Positions 7,751-16,712 of a stretch of 64,000 nt of DNA are shown here, piece by piece (positions within the stretch are counted from its first letter, which is position 1; the number at the start of each line of letters is the position of its first letter). This DNA is from Lentibacillus sediminis (lineage in GTDB: Bacteria > Bacillota > Bacilli > Bacillales > Amphibacillaceae), in the NCBI RefSeq assembly GCF_002763455.1, contig NZ_NIXK01000013.1:1-64000 (forward strand), in the 5' to 3' direction. The position numbers and the translations under genes were made by a program. Under the pieces are notes generated by a model. That model searched no databases and had not been told where the DNA came from. It saw only the letters and a program-made list of their open reading frames with translations.

Positions 7751-8083
7751 ATGGATGCAGAACAGCTATGGAATCTTATACATCAGAGGGATTACGAATT
7801 TGAAATTCATACTGTAACGAAAAACCACCAAAAGCCGCTATGGTTTGCCGTCCGGCCCGCTGAAGAAGTATTGCTGATCAAACCGGCAACCTTTCAAAAG
7901 CCAAGTGTGAGCCTGTCCAAAGAGCGGAAAATCGGACTGAAAGAGTTTGAGCGGGTTCACGCCTTCTATGACCGTTGGCAGGACGGAGAAAAGGGTGTGA
8001 GGAGCAAGGCATCAAACGCTTCAAAGAATACTGCTTATATTTTTGCATTGATTGCGAGGTTTGAGGAGAAGGTGGAGGGGTGA
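7751..8083 (+). CDS. Hypothetical protein downstream of the XRE regulator
   Basis: I do not recognise this 110-residue soluble protein. It is mixed alpha/beta in appearance, with a basic segment (SLSKERKIGLKEFERVHAFY) and no signal or membrane segment. I start at the ATG at 7751 because TGGAGGAG lies just upstream; an in-frame TTG at 7736 would overlap that site. The 22-bp gap from the XRE gene and the shared strand suggest one operon. A toxin-antitoxin or regulator-effector pair is possible but unsupported by motifs. Confidence 0.7.
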   Translation: MDAEQLWNLIHQRDYEFEIHTVTKNHQKPLWFAVRPAEEVLLIKPATFQKPSVSLSKERKIGLKEFERVHAFYDRWQDGEKGVRSKASNASKNTAYIFALIARFEEKVEG

Positions 8084-8140
8084 ATCGACCCTAAACCTTT
8101 CAGCCGCAGCATGGAGCGGAAAAGGCATACACTACTAATA

Positions 8141-8175
8141 AAAACGGCTGTCAACTTTGGTTGGCAGCCGTTTTT
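8141..8175 (+). terminator. Terminator after the XRE operon
   Basis: AAAACGGCTGTCAAC pairs with GTTGGCAGCCGTTTTT. It has a T-run and lies 58 bp after the stop of the hypothetical gene. Confidence 0.88.
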
Positions 8176-8252
8176 CATGCCCGATAACCCCATCCCGCCC
8201 GTGTTTTTTGCTATACTGGTATCTGTTGAGAAAAACATTGGAGCGGATATAC

Positions 8253-8624
8253 GTGCTTAAATTCTTTACGGTAGCTTTTCATATAGCTGTACTATATATC
8301 ATTTTTATAGCGGGAACGTGGATTCAGCAATTATTTAATTTGTTTATCCCGGGGAGTGTCATCGGTCTCGTGCTGCTATTTACTTTATTGATCAGCGGGG
8401 TGCTGAAGGTGCAGTGGATTGAAGCGGGAACTGCCTTCATTATTAAACATCTTGCTTTCTTTTTTATTCCGGTGACGGCCGGGGTGATGAATTATTTTGA
8501 CCTGTTCGCCGGAAAAGGGGTCGTACTTATACTGATCGGCCTCATTAGCACAGCGCTGGTGATGGTGACAGGCGGGCATGTGAGTCAGGCATTAATGAGA
8601 AGGAGGGAAGCGGAGCATGAATGA
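8253..8624 (+). CDS. LrgA/CidA-family membrane protein
   Basis: The 123-residue protein has four hydrophobic segments. Its motifs LFIPGSVIGLVLLF, HLAFFFIPVTAGVMNYFDL and GLISTALVMVTGGHVSQAL define the holin-like LrgA/CidA family. Such proteins were first linked to murein hydrolase control and, in B. subtilis PftA, to pyruvate uptake with an LrgB partner. The start is GTG at 8253 with GGAGCGG six bases upstream; the in-frame upstream extension crosses the terminator. It overlaps the lrgB-type gene by 8 bp. Confidence 0.87.
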   Translation: MLKFFTVAFHIAVLYIIFIAGTWIQQLFNLFIPGSVIGLVLLFTLLISGVLKVQWIEAGTAFIIKHLAFFFIPVTAGVMNYFDLFAGKGVVLILIGLISTALVMVTGGHVSQALMRRREAEHE

Positions 8625-9306
8625 AATTTGGATTGGGATAGCTGCTGTATTGGGGACGATTGTCTGTTATCAAATCGGGCAGTTTGTCCATAAAAAATGG
8701 CCCGTTTCCTTCACAGCACCGGTGATTGTCGCAACACCAATTGTCATTATTTTCTTGCTTAGCTTCGATATTCCTTATGAAACTTACATGATCGGCGGCG
8801 AATGGATTAATCAGCTGCTTGGTCCTGCGGTAGTGGCACTCGCCTATCCGCTTTACCAGCACTGGTCTACATTGAAAAAACTGACCGTGCCGCTCCTCTC
8901 GGGAACTTTGGTGGGAGCGTTCGTCGGTGTGGCAAGCGGCATGCTGCTGGCAGTCTGGGCCGACGTGGATGGAGCCATTTTTTATTCCCTGCTCCCGAAA
9001 AATGCTACTACTGCTGTGGCGATGGATGTAGCAGTCAGCTTGGGCGGCGTGGGGTCACTGGCTGCAGTTTTTGTGATGATTGCAGGGGTTGGCGGTGTCA
9101 TGATCAGTTCGTTTGTATTCAAGCTGTTTGGTCCTGTTGATTCAATAGGGCGGGGTATTGGCATTGGGAGTGCTTCTCACGCAATCGGCACTGCCTCTGC
9201 GATGGAAAACAGCGAATTGGAAGGCTCGATTGCGACAATTGCCATGGTCGTCAGTGCAGTGGCCGTTTCTATTATTGTACCGCTGCTTGTGATGGTTTTT
9301 ATGTAA
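8617..9306 (+). CDS. LrgB/CidB-family membrane protein
   Basis: The 229-residue polytopic protein carries LrgB signatures: WINQLLGPAVVALAYPLY near residue 70, LLPKNATTAVAMDVA, and GIGSASHAIGTASA near residue 185. It forms the partner of the preceding LrgA-type protein, and the genes overlap. The pair works either as a holin/antiholin-like system or as a pyruvate facilitator (PftAB type). The sequence alone does not decide between these. No LytST regulator lies in the window. Confidence 0.9.
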   Translation: MNEIWIGIAAVLGTIVCYQIGQFVHKKWPVSFTAPVIVATPIVIIFLLSFDIPYETYMIGGEWINQLLGPAVVALAYPLYQHWSTLKKLTVPLLSGTLVGAFVGVASGMLLAVWADVDGAIFYSLLPKNATTAVAMDVAVSLGGVGSLAAVFVMIAGVGGVMISSFVFKLFGPVDSIGRGIGIGSASHAIGTASAMENSELEGSIATIAMVVSAVAVSIIVPLLVMVFM

Positions 9307-9386
9307 GCAATGAACAGGCCCGTGGCTCCCACTTTTATGTAAATACAGGGAATCCGCCGCCAGATAGACGGCAGATTCCTTGCCAA

Positions 9387-9821
9387 CTACTCATCCTTCT
9401 TGTTCTGGTCAAATGGAAAACTTTCTTCCGAGGCTTCGGTCTGCATGGTATGTCCTTGACGCAGCTTACGCTCTTTACGTCCTTCGTGCATTTCCGATCT
9501 AACATAGCGATGATAAAAATACTCAAAAACCGCTGTGCCGGCTGCGGCAATCAATGATGCAGTAAACCAGTTGCCGCCATCTGCCAGGGCATAGCTCATA
9601 AAGTAAATAACAACAAAGCTGAGCGCAAAATCAGCAATCGTGGCCGCTATGTTGCCGATTCGGGGCATAATCAGCATGTCCCCGGCATAAGCAAACACCC
9701 CAAGCACTAGCGTAATCATAAGTACATTGCCGAAATTCATGCCAAATCCTAAACCTAATACGATATACAATAGTGCGAGACAGGCAATGAATTTTACTGC
9801 TAGCAGTTTCATATGGCTCAT
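9387..9821 (-). CDS. DUF2512 (YndM-like) membrane protein, copy 1
   Basis: The 144-residue protein has four hydrophobic helices in its first 105 residues, with the family motif GDMLIMPRIGNIAATIADF, and then a charged cytoplasmic tail. DUF2512 proteins occur in spore-forming Bacillaceae and have no proven function. I start at the ATG after AAAAGGAGGAACATAC. An upstream extension has no ribosome site. A paralogue lies at 63232-63699. Confidence 0.82.
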   Translation of the reverse strand: MSHMKLLAVKFIACLALLYIVLGLGFGMNFGNVLMITLVLGVFAYAGDMLIMPRIGNIAATIADFALSFVVIYFMSYALADGGNWFTASLIAAAGTAVFEYFYHRYVRSEMHEGRKERKLRQGHTMQTEASEESFPFDQNKKDE

Positions 9822-9872
9822 GTATGTTCCTCCTTTTTCCTCATTTTTTGCAGGATTCCGGTTTTTATGCAC

Positions 9873-9916
9873 GGAAAAAGAGAACATCCGGATAGCAAGG
9901 ACTACCCGGATGTTTC
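9873..9916 (-). terminator. Terminator of cwlC
   Basis: On the minus strand AACATCCGG pairs with CCGGATGTT and is followed by CTCTTTTTCC. It lies directly after the cwlC stop. Confidence 0.75.
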
Positions 9917-9918
9917 AT

Positions 9919-10719
9919 TTATTGTGGTTCTGTGACTATATAGGCATCCGGGACGCCAGCGTTTCTCACTGTCTGCAAATGGTTTTCGGCATTTTCCCGA
10001 TTGGTGAAAGCGCCGGCCTGAACACGATACCAGTTTTCGCCGTCAACTGTAACAGTATCGACGAAGGAATTGACACCACGACCGTCGAGAAAGTCCACTC
10101 GCTCATCTGCATTGTCACGGGATTTGAAAGATCCGGCGATAATCCGGTAGACATTGCCGCTATCCTGTTCTTTTCGCTGCAGGTTGAACGCATCAGCCAG
10201 GCCGTTGACATGCCCCTGTGCTACCGTCTGTCTCCAGGATGGGGAGCTTATCAGTGCGGCATCTCCATCATTGTCAATAAACCCATTCTCGGTGAGCAAG
10301 GCCGGCATGGCGCTCTCCCTTAATACGTGGAAATTCGCCTTTTTCTGCCCGCGGTTGCGCAATTGGTTCACATCAGAGATCGCGGCATGCATCAAATCCT
10401 GATAATACGCAGTCTGGGACGCATCCGACAGTCCGCTGTAAATAAAGTCTTCATAGCCGGAAGCCGCTCCGTTAAAGGCATTGCAGTGCACGGATAGGAA
10501 GTAATCCGCTCCCCATGCGTTCGCCTCATTTGTCCTTTGGCTGAGGCTGACACCTTCGTCACCGGTGCGGCTCATCCTTACATTTACATTCTCATAATCA
10601 CTTGTCAGGATGTTGCGGATTCGCAACGCAATATCCAGCACAACGTCCTTTTCATTTAGTCCATTTCCCTGTGCGCCGGGATCTCCGCCGCCATGTCCGG
10701 GATCAAGATAAAGCTTCAT
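9919..10719 (-). CDS. cwlC: Sporulation N-acetylmuramoyl-L-alanine amidase, CwlC-type
   Basis: The 266-residue protein has an Amidase_3 domain (about 1-175) and two SPOR repeats (about 187-266). The zinc ligands are His9 (DPGHGG), Glu23 and His78 (LSVHCN), with the catalytic glutamate in LLTENGFID. The stretch ANFHVLRESAMPALLTENG is nearly identical to what I recall of B. subtilis CwlC, a mother-cell autolysin that cleaves the amide bond between MurNAc and L-Ala for spore release. There is no signal peptide, as in CwlC. Two adjacent ATGs follow GGAGGAG; the second gives better spacing. This supports a spore-forming host. Confidence 0.87.
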   Translation of the reverse strand: MKLYLDPGHGGGDPGAQGNGLNEKDVVLDIALRIRNILTSDYENVNVRMSRTGDEGVSLSQRTNEANAWGADYFLSVHCNAFNGAASGYEDFIYSGLSDASQTAYYQDLMHAAISDVNQLRNRGQKKANFHVLRESAMPALLTENGFIDNDGDAALISSPSWRQTVAQGHVNGLADAFNLQRKEQDSGNVYRIIAGSFKSRDNADERVDFLDGRGVNSFVDTVTVDGENWYRVQAGAFTNRENAENHLQTVRNAGVPDAYIVTEPQ

Positions 10720-11030
10720 CATTATCTCCTCCATTAAATTATTTTTGTTCCAATAACAGTTTATTGAAGAATGTCGAATTTGCATGGTCGCTCAACCTTC
10801 TAACGCGATAAATCCATTCCTGCCACCCCCTTCTGCAACTACAATCGAAACAAAAGCCTGTTTGGTGGCATCAGCTGGAAAAATATATTTTTTAAAAGGA
10901 CAAATGCAGGTGTGCCGCTGTTTCTAAACTATTTTGATAAAAAGGGGCATGGACGATCGGTAAAAACATGGTAAAATGAATATATAATTTTTCTGACAAT
11001 ACAGGCGACAGATGAAGGAGAGAAGCAAAG
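10720..11030. other. 311-bp divergent intergenic region
   Basis: It lies between cwlC and the DUF1028 gene. A TATAAT at 10983-10988 could serve the DUF1028 gene. I could not identify a convincing sigma-K promoter for cwlC by eye. Nothing else is evident. Confidence 0.4.
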
Positions 11031-11873
11031 ATGACATTTTCTATCGTTGGATTTGATCCGGAAGCAAGAGAATGGGGCGTTGCTGTGCAATCCAAATTTA
11101 TTGGGGTAGGTTCCGTGGTGCCATGGGCAAAAGCAGGCGTTGGCGCTGTGGCAACACAGGCATTTGCGAACCCGACATATGGCCCGGATGGCTTGGAACT
11201 GCTCGAGCAAGGGAAAACCGCAGAGGAAACGATACAGCTTTTGACCGAGGCGGATGACGGCAAACAGGACAGGCAGGTTGGTGTGGTCGATGCCCGCGGC
11301 AATGCGGCAACTTTCACCGGCGACAACTGCTTGGACTGGGCTGGCGGAAAAACAGGTAAGCATTATGCCGCCCAGGGAAATATTCTGGTAAGTGAGGAAA
11401 CCGTCGAAGCAATGGGGAGCACATTTGAACGGACAAGCGGCAGTCTCGCCGAACGCCTGCTGGAAGCTCTGGATGCCGGCCAGGAAGCAGGAGGAGACAG
11501 CCGGGGAAAACAGGCCGCAGCCATTTATGTGGTGAAGGAAAAAGGCGGCTACCTGGGAGCAAATGACCGCTACATCGATCTGCGTGTCGATGAACATCCC
11601 GATCCGATCAAGGAACTGATCCGGGTGTATCGCCTGCATCAGCTGTATTTCGGCCATGTGAAGGAAGAAAATATCCTTACCATAGAGGGAGAGGTTAGAG
11701 AAGAGATAGCACAGCACCTTCAGCGGCTGGGATTTTTGCAAGGGACGGACGTGAATGGGGATACATTGTATGAAGCACTGACATCCTTCCTCCATGTCGA
11801 AAATTTTGAAGGCCGGGAATTGGAGCGGGGGAAAATTGACCAGGAAGTGTTGGATTATATGAAGGGGAAATAA
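11031..11873 (+). CDS. DUF1028 family protein (Ntn-hydrolase-like fold)
   Basis: The 280-residue protein begins TFSIVGFDPEAREWGVAVQS, the DUF1028 signature. It continues with GVGAVATQAFANPTYGPDGL and VGVVDARGNAATFTGDNC. The family has an Ntn-hydrolase-like fold with an unknown substrate. The last 70 residues resemble the peptidoglycan-binding-like C-terminal extension found in some members. There is no signal peptide. The ATG follows GAAGGAGAGAAG, and a terminator follows the stop at once, so it is a single-gene unit. Confidence 0.85.
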   Translation: MTFSIVGFDPEAREWGVAVQSKFIGVGSVVPWAKAGVGAVATQAFANPTYGPDGLELLEQGKTAEETIQLLTEADDGKQDRQVGVVDARGNAATFTGDNCLDWAGGKTGKHYAAQGNILVSEETVEAMGSTFERTSGSLAERLLEALDAGQEAGGDSRGKQAAAIYVVKEKGGYLGANDRYIDLRVDEHPDPIKELIRVYRLHQLYFGHVKEENILTIEGEVREEIAQHLQRLGFLQGTDVNGDTLYEALTSFLHVENFEGRELERGKIDQEVLDYMKGK

Positions 11874-11876
11874 ATT

Positions 11877-11905
11877 GGAAACCCGCGGTGGCGGGTTTCC
11901 TTTGG
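11877..11905 (+). terminator. Terminator of the DUF1028 gene
   Basis: GGAAACCCGC-GGTG-GCGGGTTTCC is a perfect 10-bp stem three bases after the stop, followed by TTTGGG. Confidence 0.85.
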
Positions 11906-11969
11906 GTTTAGGTAGAGTGGGAGGCTGGCGTTTCAGCGGAAGGACTGCCTCATTCGTCGGAAGCGAGAT

Positions 11970-12180
11970 CTACTGGACATTTCTGCCGTCTGGCCGGGCT
12001 GTTCTGTCTAGTAGAAACCCTCTATTGGACATTTTTAGCATTTGGGTGGGCTGTTTTGATCTTTAGAATGCTCCTATGACTTCATTTACTTTGTCTAGAG
12101 GAGAAATTCTGGCCTTTAGAAACGTTTTATGGAACTTTTCCACTGCTCAAGGAGAGGTTTAGGTCTTTAGAAGTGCTCGA
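11970..12180 (+). repeat. 52-bp-period degenerate intergenic repeat
   Basis: Units begin CTACTGGACATTT (11970) and CTATTGGACATTT (12022), exactly 52 bp apart, and stay alignable through TGGGCTGTTTTG. Two more diverged units follow, each ending in CTTTAGAA. The 445-bp gap between the DUF1028 and DinG genes is mostly this material and holds no gene. Two units of the same family lie in the opposite orientation at 28245. Confidence 0.75.
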
Positions 12181-12318
12181 CCGGGTTTTTCCTCGCCTGA
12201 GTAAGTGTTTTTATTCATCACAGCAATTCACCCTCTCCCCAAACCCGAACCCCATAAGTGACAACCGGCCTCAAATCACGTATAATAGCCCTTTCAATGA
12301 TCGAAAAAGGAGTTTAAG

Positions 12319-14250
12319 ATGACAAGAACCAGTTCACTTCCATTTACTGTAGGAAAGACAGATAATTTCTTTGACCGACTGGGCGATTATGTCGGCGATG
12401 TTTTTTACGATATATTGCCTGAGAAAGGCTTTGAATTGCGCGATGAGCAAATTTATATGGCCTTCCAGCTGGAACAGGCTTTTAAAAATAAACGGACGAT
12501 TTTTGCGGAAGCCGGTGTGGGGACGGGAAAAACACTTGTCTACCTGATCTATGCAATTTGTTATGCGCGATACCGCAGACAACCCGCGATCATTTCCTGT
12601 GCCGATGAAACCCTGATTGAGCAGCTGGTGAAGCGGGGCGGGGATATTGAGAAGCTGGAAGAGTCGCTTGGACTGAACATCGATGTACGGCTGGCGAAAG
12701 CGCGAGAGAACTATGTATGTATGAAAAAGCTTGACCCGATCAGCCTGCAGACAGATGATGAGGATATTTTAAGGGTCCATGACGAGATTCCCGATTTTGT
12801 GTTTGATACAGGGGCGTCGATGCAGGCGTTTGAGCGGTATGGCGACCGGAAAGAATATCCCTGGGTGCCTGATGAAAAATGGGAAGCAATTGCCTGGGAT
12901 CCGCTTCAACAGTGCTCGACCTGTGAGTGGCGCCACCGGAGCGGCCAGACATTGAACCGGGACTATTACCGACATGCGACAGACCTGATTATTTGTTCGC
13001 ATGATTTTTACATGGAGCATATCTGGACAAAGGATTCCCGGAAGCGCGAGGGGCAGATGCCGCTCTTGCCCGAATCAAGCTGTGTCATATTTGACGAGGG
13101 GCATCTGCTGGAATTTGCAGCGCAGAAGGGTTTGACGTACCGATTCAATTTTGATGCGCTGACGAATGTCCTGACAGGCTACATGGGGCAGGATGTGCGT
13201 GAGGAATCCCTTGTGCTCGTTGAGGAAATTATCGACCTGCATGAGCAGTGGTTTGATACCTTGAAAAAGAGTGCCGTGCTCGTGGAGGGGTCCAACCGGC
13301 AAGAGGTCAGCCTCGAGCCACAAGCGGTTCAAATTGCGGAAAACCTGCAGCAGAAGGTGGATCAACTATTGGAACAGCTAGTGTTTGATGCGGAACTGTT
13401 CACGATGGATGACTATCATATCAAGATCATCGAGGAATACTTAGAATTTTTCTCGCGTGGGCTGTCTATTTTGCTGAAAAGTGATGAGGGCATCTATTGG
13501 CTTGAGGAAAATGAAACCACAACAAGCTTGGTCATTATGCCACGGCTGGTGGAAAACGTGCTGCGACAGGAAGTATTTTCTCAGGATATTCCGTTTGTGT
13601 TTTCCTCCGCGACCTTGGCGCAGGGTGGAGATTTCTCCTACCTGGCAAACAGCTTGGGGATTGCGTCCTATGACTCCTTCACGGTGGATTCGCCATTCGA
13701 TTATGACGAGAAAATGGATCTAATCGGACATGTCGAGGAAGAAGAACAGCAGAAATGGGAAAAAATAGCGGAGCAGTTGCAAGAAAACGAGGGCAGGTCG
13801 CTGGTACTGTTTTCTACGGCAGAAGAAATGAACCGATTCCGCGGCTGGATAGCGGAGAAAGATTTGCCATTCACCCTGCTTTATGAGGGAGACCGGGAGA
13901 TCAGCGAGACGGTGAAGCAGTTCCAGACAGAGGAAGCTACGGTGCTTTGCGCCTACCATTTATGGGAGGGGCTGGATGTGCCTGGCGAGACTCTGACACA
14001 GGTGCTGATTGCCTCTTTGCCGTTCCCGCCGAGAGATCCAGTCTTCCAGGCAAAACGCAAACATGCGGAGAGCCCGGACAAAGAAGTCGACACACCTTAC
14101 ATGCTGCTGCGTTTGCGTCAGGGCGTCGGTCGCCTGATTCGCACCAATTCAGATGCCGGCGTGATTCATTTATGGATGACTGGGGATGACAAGCAGCATT
14201 ATCAGCAGCAACTGGAGGATGTGCTGCCGACGACAGTAGAGTGGAGATAA
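12319..14250 (+). CDS. DinG/XPD-type ATP-dependent DNA helicase (YpvA-like)
   Basis: This is a 643-residue superfamily 2 helicase. Walker A is EAGVGTGKT (residues 64-72), Walker B is the box FDEGH (258-262), and motif VI is RQGVGRLIR. Cys134, Cys199 and Cys202, possibly with Cys226, form the expected iron-sulfur site between motifs Ia and II. Length and layout match B. subtilis YpvA rather than exonuclease-fused DinG. These helicases unwind 5'-to-3' and resolve unusual DNA structures or R-loops. The ATG follows AAAAAGGAG. Confidence 0.88.
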   Translation: MTRTSSLPFTVGKTDNFFDRLGDYVGDVFYDILPEKGFELRDEQIYMAFQLEQAFKNKRTIFAEAGVGTGKTLVYLIYAICYARYRRQPAIISCADETLIEQLVKRGGDIEKLEESLGLNIDVRLAKARENYVCMKKLDPISLQTDDEDILRVHDEIPDFVFDTGASMQAFERYGDRKEYPWVPDEKWEAIAWDPLQQCSTCEWRHRSGQTLNRDYYRHATDLIICSHDFYMEHIWTKDSRKREGQMPLLPESSCVIFDEGHLLEFAAQKGLTYRFNFDALTNVLTGYMGQDVREESLVLVEEIIDLHEQWFDTLKKSAVLVEGSNRQEVSLEPQAVQIAENLQQKVDQLLEQLVFDAELFTMDDYHIKIIEEYLEFFSRGLSILLKSDEGIYWLEENETTTSLVIMPRLVENVLRQEVFSQDIPFVFSSATLAQGGDFSYLANSLGIASYDSFTVDSPFDYDEKMDLIGHVEEEEQQKWEKIAEQLQENEGRSLVLFSTAEEMNRFRGWIAEKDLPFTLLYEGDREISETVKQFQTEEATVLCAYHLWEGLDVPGETLTQVLIASLPFPPRDPVFQAKRKHAESPDKEVDTPYMLLRLRQGVGRLIRTNSDAGVIHLWMTGDDKQHYQQQLEDVLPTTVEWR

Positions 14251-14256
14251 GGATGA

Positions 14257-14292
14257 GCCAGGGAGTCTGTTATGGACTTGCTGGCCTTTTTT
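14257..14292 (+). terminator. Terminator of the DinG-type gene
   Basis: GCCAG-GG-AGTC pairs with GACT-TG-CTGGC, then CTTTTTTG. It begins 6 bp after the stop. Confidence 0.8.
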
Positions 14293-14505
14293 GTAGAGCA
14301 AATGATATGGGAGGTAAAAAGTGAGTCTCAATCCATTCAAAAGCCCCCGTACTGCGTAAAGTGCGGGAAGAAAAAACAGATCTAGGTAAAAATGCGCTAC
14401 CCTTCAAATAATGGGGCTGCAAGTATTAGAAAATTTATCGATAATGAAGGGGAGATCACATACAGTGAATGCTGGGATGAGAGGACGTCTCAGAGAGGGA
14501 GTTAA

Positions 14506-15344
14506 TTACCCCCACTGCCTCAGCCACCGATCCACTTCACCTGCGACATCCTTTTCAGCAAGCATCTTCAGCATTTCTTCTTCCTGCAACTCTTCAAGCA
14601 GGTCACGAACAAGCGTGGTGCCGAGGTAATAGCCGAGGCGATTGTATCCGAAATGCTGCCCGCCGGACAAACGGAGCCATTCCTTTTCCATGTTTACATT
14701 CTCACTATCCAAATCAGCAAGGAATGCAGCGGCAATTTTCTTATGATTCTGCTTGCAGAAATCCAGCCAGTCCTCTCCTTCATCCTCATAGGAAAAATAT
14801 ACATGCTGCGGGTGACCGGGTACGAGTTTTTCGGAAAGATAGGTCGCGACACCTTCCAAATACAGGGAGTTGCGAACGTCCGACCAGTCAATTGCCTGCC
14901 AGTCGATGCCAGCATGGCCAAGCAAATGATAATGATAGCTGTGAATCATTTCATGTGCGACGATCACTCGGAGCAGGCTTGGATCCTGCGATAATTTTTC
15001 GATCGCGAAATACATTTCCATCTGATGATCAACAAATGCATTGGAGGCATACAAACCTGTGAAAATATGGGCAGAGACAGGGAGGGAGAAGCCAAAATAG
15101 GATTCTCCTTTTTCCGAAAGTTCCTCGATTACGCCAGGCAACACTGCTGCAACTTCCTTCAATTCTCGTAATCCTGGGGATAGCGTTCTTTCGCAGCGGT
15201 TAATTTTTGCTCGGTCTTTTTGCAATAGCTATGGAAGTAGGTTGTGAAGATTTCCAGATGGTGCTGGTGGTAGTCATCTAGTTGAAAAGACGTATCTGCT
15301 TCATACATTCTGAAAAAGTCCTCTGTTGTGTTGTTAATTTTCAT
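14506..15344 (-). pseudogene. HEXXH metalloprotease-like protein with a frameshift
   Basis: The N-terminal part reads from ATG 15344 (GGAGG nine bases upstream) to a stop at 15159-15161, ending KERYPQDYEN. The rest continues in another frame as LRELKEVAAVLPGVIEEL down to 14506. Joined, they make about 280 residues. The C-terminal part has VIVAHEMIHSYHY (HEXXH zinc motif) and YLEGVATYLSE (likely third ligand), resembling DUF2268/YjaZ-type gluzincins. The frame changes near TATCCCCAGG at about 15175-15182. It could be a real mutation, a sequencing slip at the C-run, or programmed shifting. The family call is tentative. Confidence 0.65.
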
Positions 15345-15478
15345 TGGGATGAGCCTCCAGGGGATGACTTTTTTGTCAGGCGCAGTTTCTGCGAGCAACT
15401 TCTGTCAGCAAAACGATAATTCAGGAAAACCGTATTGAGGAACCCACGCCCTTATACATCCGCAAGCCCTCCCATTGC

Positions 15479-16096
15479 CTAGCCCCGCACCAGATCCAGA
15501 AAATGTGTAAGAACCTTCGCAGTCAGCCCCCAGATGACTTTGCCGTCGTAACGGTAAAATATTTCATTGACATGGCGTGTCTGCCAGTTGTAATTTTCCC
15601 CTCCGACTATCAAGTCCAGCGGAAAATTATCTTCCGGGATCACTTGCAGATTTACTTTATACACTTCGGGTTCGGTTTGAAGCAGGTATTCCAGCGGAAC
15701 GGTAAATACTTCGCCGACTTCTTCCGGGTTCGGGTTAAGTTTATCAGTTTGCGTAAGTATGCCTGCGTACGGATAGATCAGCCTGCCGGAATCCGACACG
15801 ATATAATCGAGGGGAACAATGTTCTGAATGGCTGTTTCCGGCAGCCCCAGCTCTTCAGTGGTTTCCCGGATGGCACCAGCCAGGGGACCGCTGTCTTCGG
15901 GCTCGATTCTGCCTCCGGGGAAGCAGGTATCGCCGGGCTGAGAACGCATCTGCATCGAGCGGACTTCAAACAAAATATGTATCTCGTTATCTATTTCCAA
16001 AAGCGGCAGCAGGATAGCAGATTTGCGAAACTTCTCCGACCCAAGAATCGAAGGCTGCCGGTTCTTTAATTTTGCTATAACGTTTAAAAGGTCCAT
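15479..16096 (-). CDS. Nudix hydrolase, CoA pyrophosphatase-like
   Basis: The 205-residue protein has the full Nudix box, GGRIEPEDSGPLAGAIRETT running into EELGL (about residues 81-105). It sits in the NudL/YeaB (UPF0035) context, with SAILLPLLE before it and SDSGRLIYPYAGIL after. Such enzymes split coenzyme A or related dinucleoside diphosphates in the cytoplasm. The start ATG at 16096 has GGAGGGGATAC upstream. It is a single-gene unit on the minus strand. Confidence 0.85.
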   Translation of the reverse strand: MDLLNVIAKLKNRQPSILGSEKFRKSAILLPLLEIDNEIHILFEVRSMQMRSQPGDTCFPGGRIEPEDSGPLAGAIRETTEELGLPETAIQNIVPLDYIVSDSGRLIYPYAGILTQTDKLNPNPEEVGEVFTVPLEYLLQTEPEVYKVNLQVIPEDNFPLDLIVGGENYNWQTRHVNEIFYRYDGKVIWGLTAKVLTHFLDLVRG

Positions 16097-16238
16097 TGTA
16101 TCCCCTCCATCTTTCCATTATAACGTACTGATGTGGGACAGTCACCAGCTAAGAAGAGCGGAGTTTGTCGAATGAAACACCGATGTCATCCGTGCTATGA
16201 TTGATATACTCGAAAACAAACGGAAATGAGGCGGGAAG

Positions 16239-16556
16239 ATGCAGCCATTCACAGAGGATATTATTACAGTAATACGAAAAATACCAGCGGGGAAGGTGAT
16301 GACATACGGGCAGATTTCGCGTGTGGCTGGTCATCCGCGTGGGGCGAGGCAGGTTGCGAGGATTCTTCATTCGATGAGCAGAAAACACCATCTGCCATGG
16401 CACCGGGTGATCAATGCTAAGGGAGAGATTGCCCTGAAAGATGAAATTAGGGCGATGGATCAGCGGATTATGCTCGAGGATGAAGGGGTGGAAGTGACGA
16501 GCGGCGGGCGAGTGGATTTAGGGGAGTATCAGTTTCTTCCGGATGCGCGGGAATGA
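16239..16556 (+). CDS. Alkyltransferase-like protein (MGMT family without the acceptor Cys)
   Basis: The 105-residue protein matches the C-terminal DNA-binding domain of O6-alkylguanine transferases. It has GKVMTYGQISRVAGHPRGAR, then PWHRV in place of PCHRV. The tryptophan replacement defines the ATL group (E. coli YbaZ, yeast Atl1), which binds O6-alkylguanine and recruits nucleotide-excision repair instead of reversing damage. Only a good GGCGGGAAG site precedes the ATG. With ogt at 5150 the host has both strategies. Confidence 0.9.
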   Translation: MQPFTEDIITVIRKIPAGKVMTYGQISRVAGHPRGARQVARILHSMSRKHHLPWHRVINAKGEIALKDEIRAMDQRIMLEDEGVEVTSGGRVDLGEYQFLPDARE

Positions 16557-16568
16557 AGCGGGTCCCCC

Positions 16569-16597
16569 TTGACAATCCTCTCCCAACCTGCCATACT
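16569..16597 (+). promoter_or_regulatory. Promoter of the codB-codA operon
   Basis: TTGACA (16569-16574) and CATACT (16592-16597) are separated by exactly 17 bp. The 219-bp leader that follows carries the PyrR attenuator. Confidence 0.85.
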
Positions 16598-16621
16598 ATC
16601 ACTAATTACATACTGGTACCT

Positions 16622-16655
16622 TTAAATCAGTCCAGAGAGGCTGACAAGGACGGCG
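16622..16655 (+). promoter_or_regulatory. PyrR-binding loop (pyrimidine attenuator, anti-antiterminator)
   Basis: ATCAGTCCAGAGAGGCTGA followed by CAAGGA matches the conserved PyrR mRNA site. With UMP or UTP, PyrR should hold this loop and free the downstream terminator. CTGACAA (16641-16647), inside the site, is complementary to TTGTCAG (16723-16729) in the terminator, giving the antiterminator pairing. Confidence 0.9.
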
Positions 16656-16712
16656 GAAAAATGATGGCGGGTGATGTGTAAGCAATACGCATGCATCCTC
16701 GATCATTTTGGG

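Noticed and set aside
9349-9382. Terminator between lrgB and DUF2512 genes
   Set aside because: GGAATCCGCCG and CGGCAGATTCC form an imperfect stem without a T-run; too weak to list.
16140-16173. Third copy of the 30-bp dispersed repeat
   Set aside because: Only the ends (a CAGTCAC-like word and TTTGTCGAAT) match; the middle differs, so it is mentioned but not counted.
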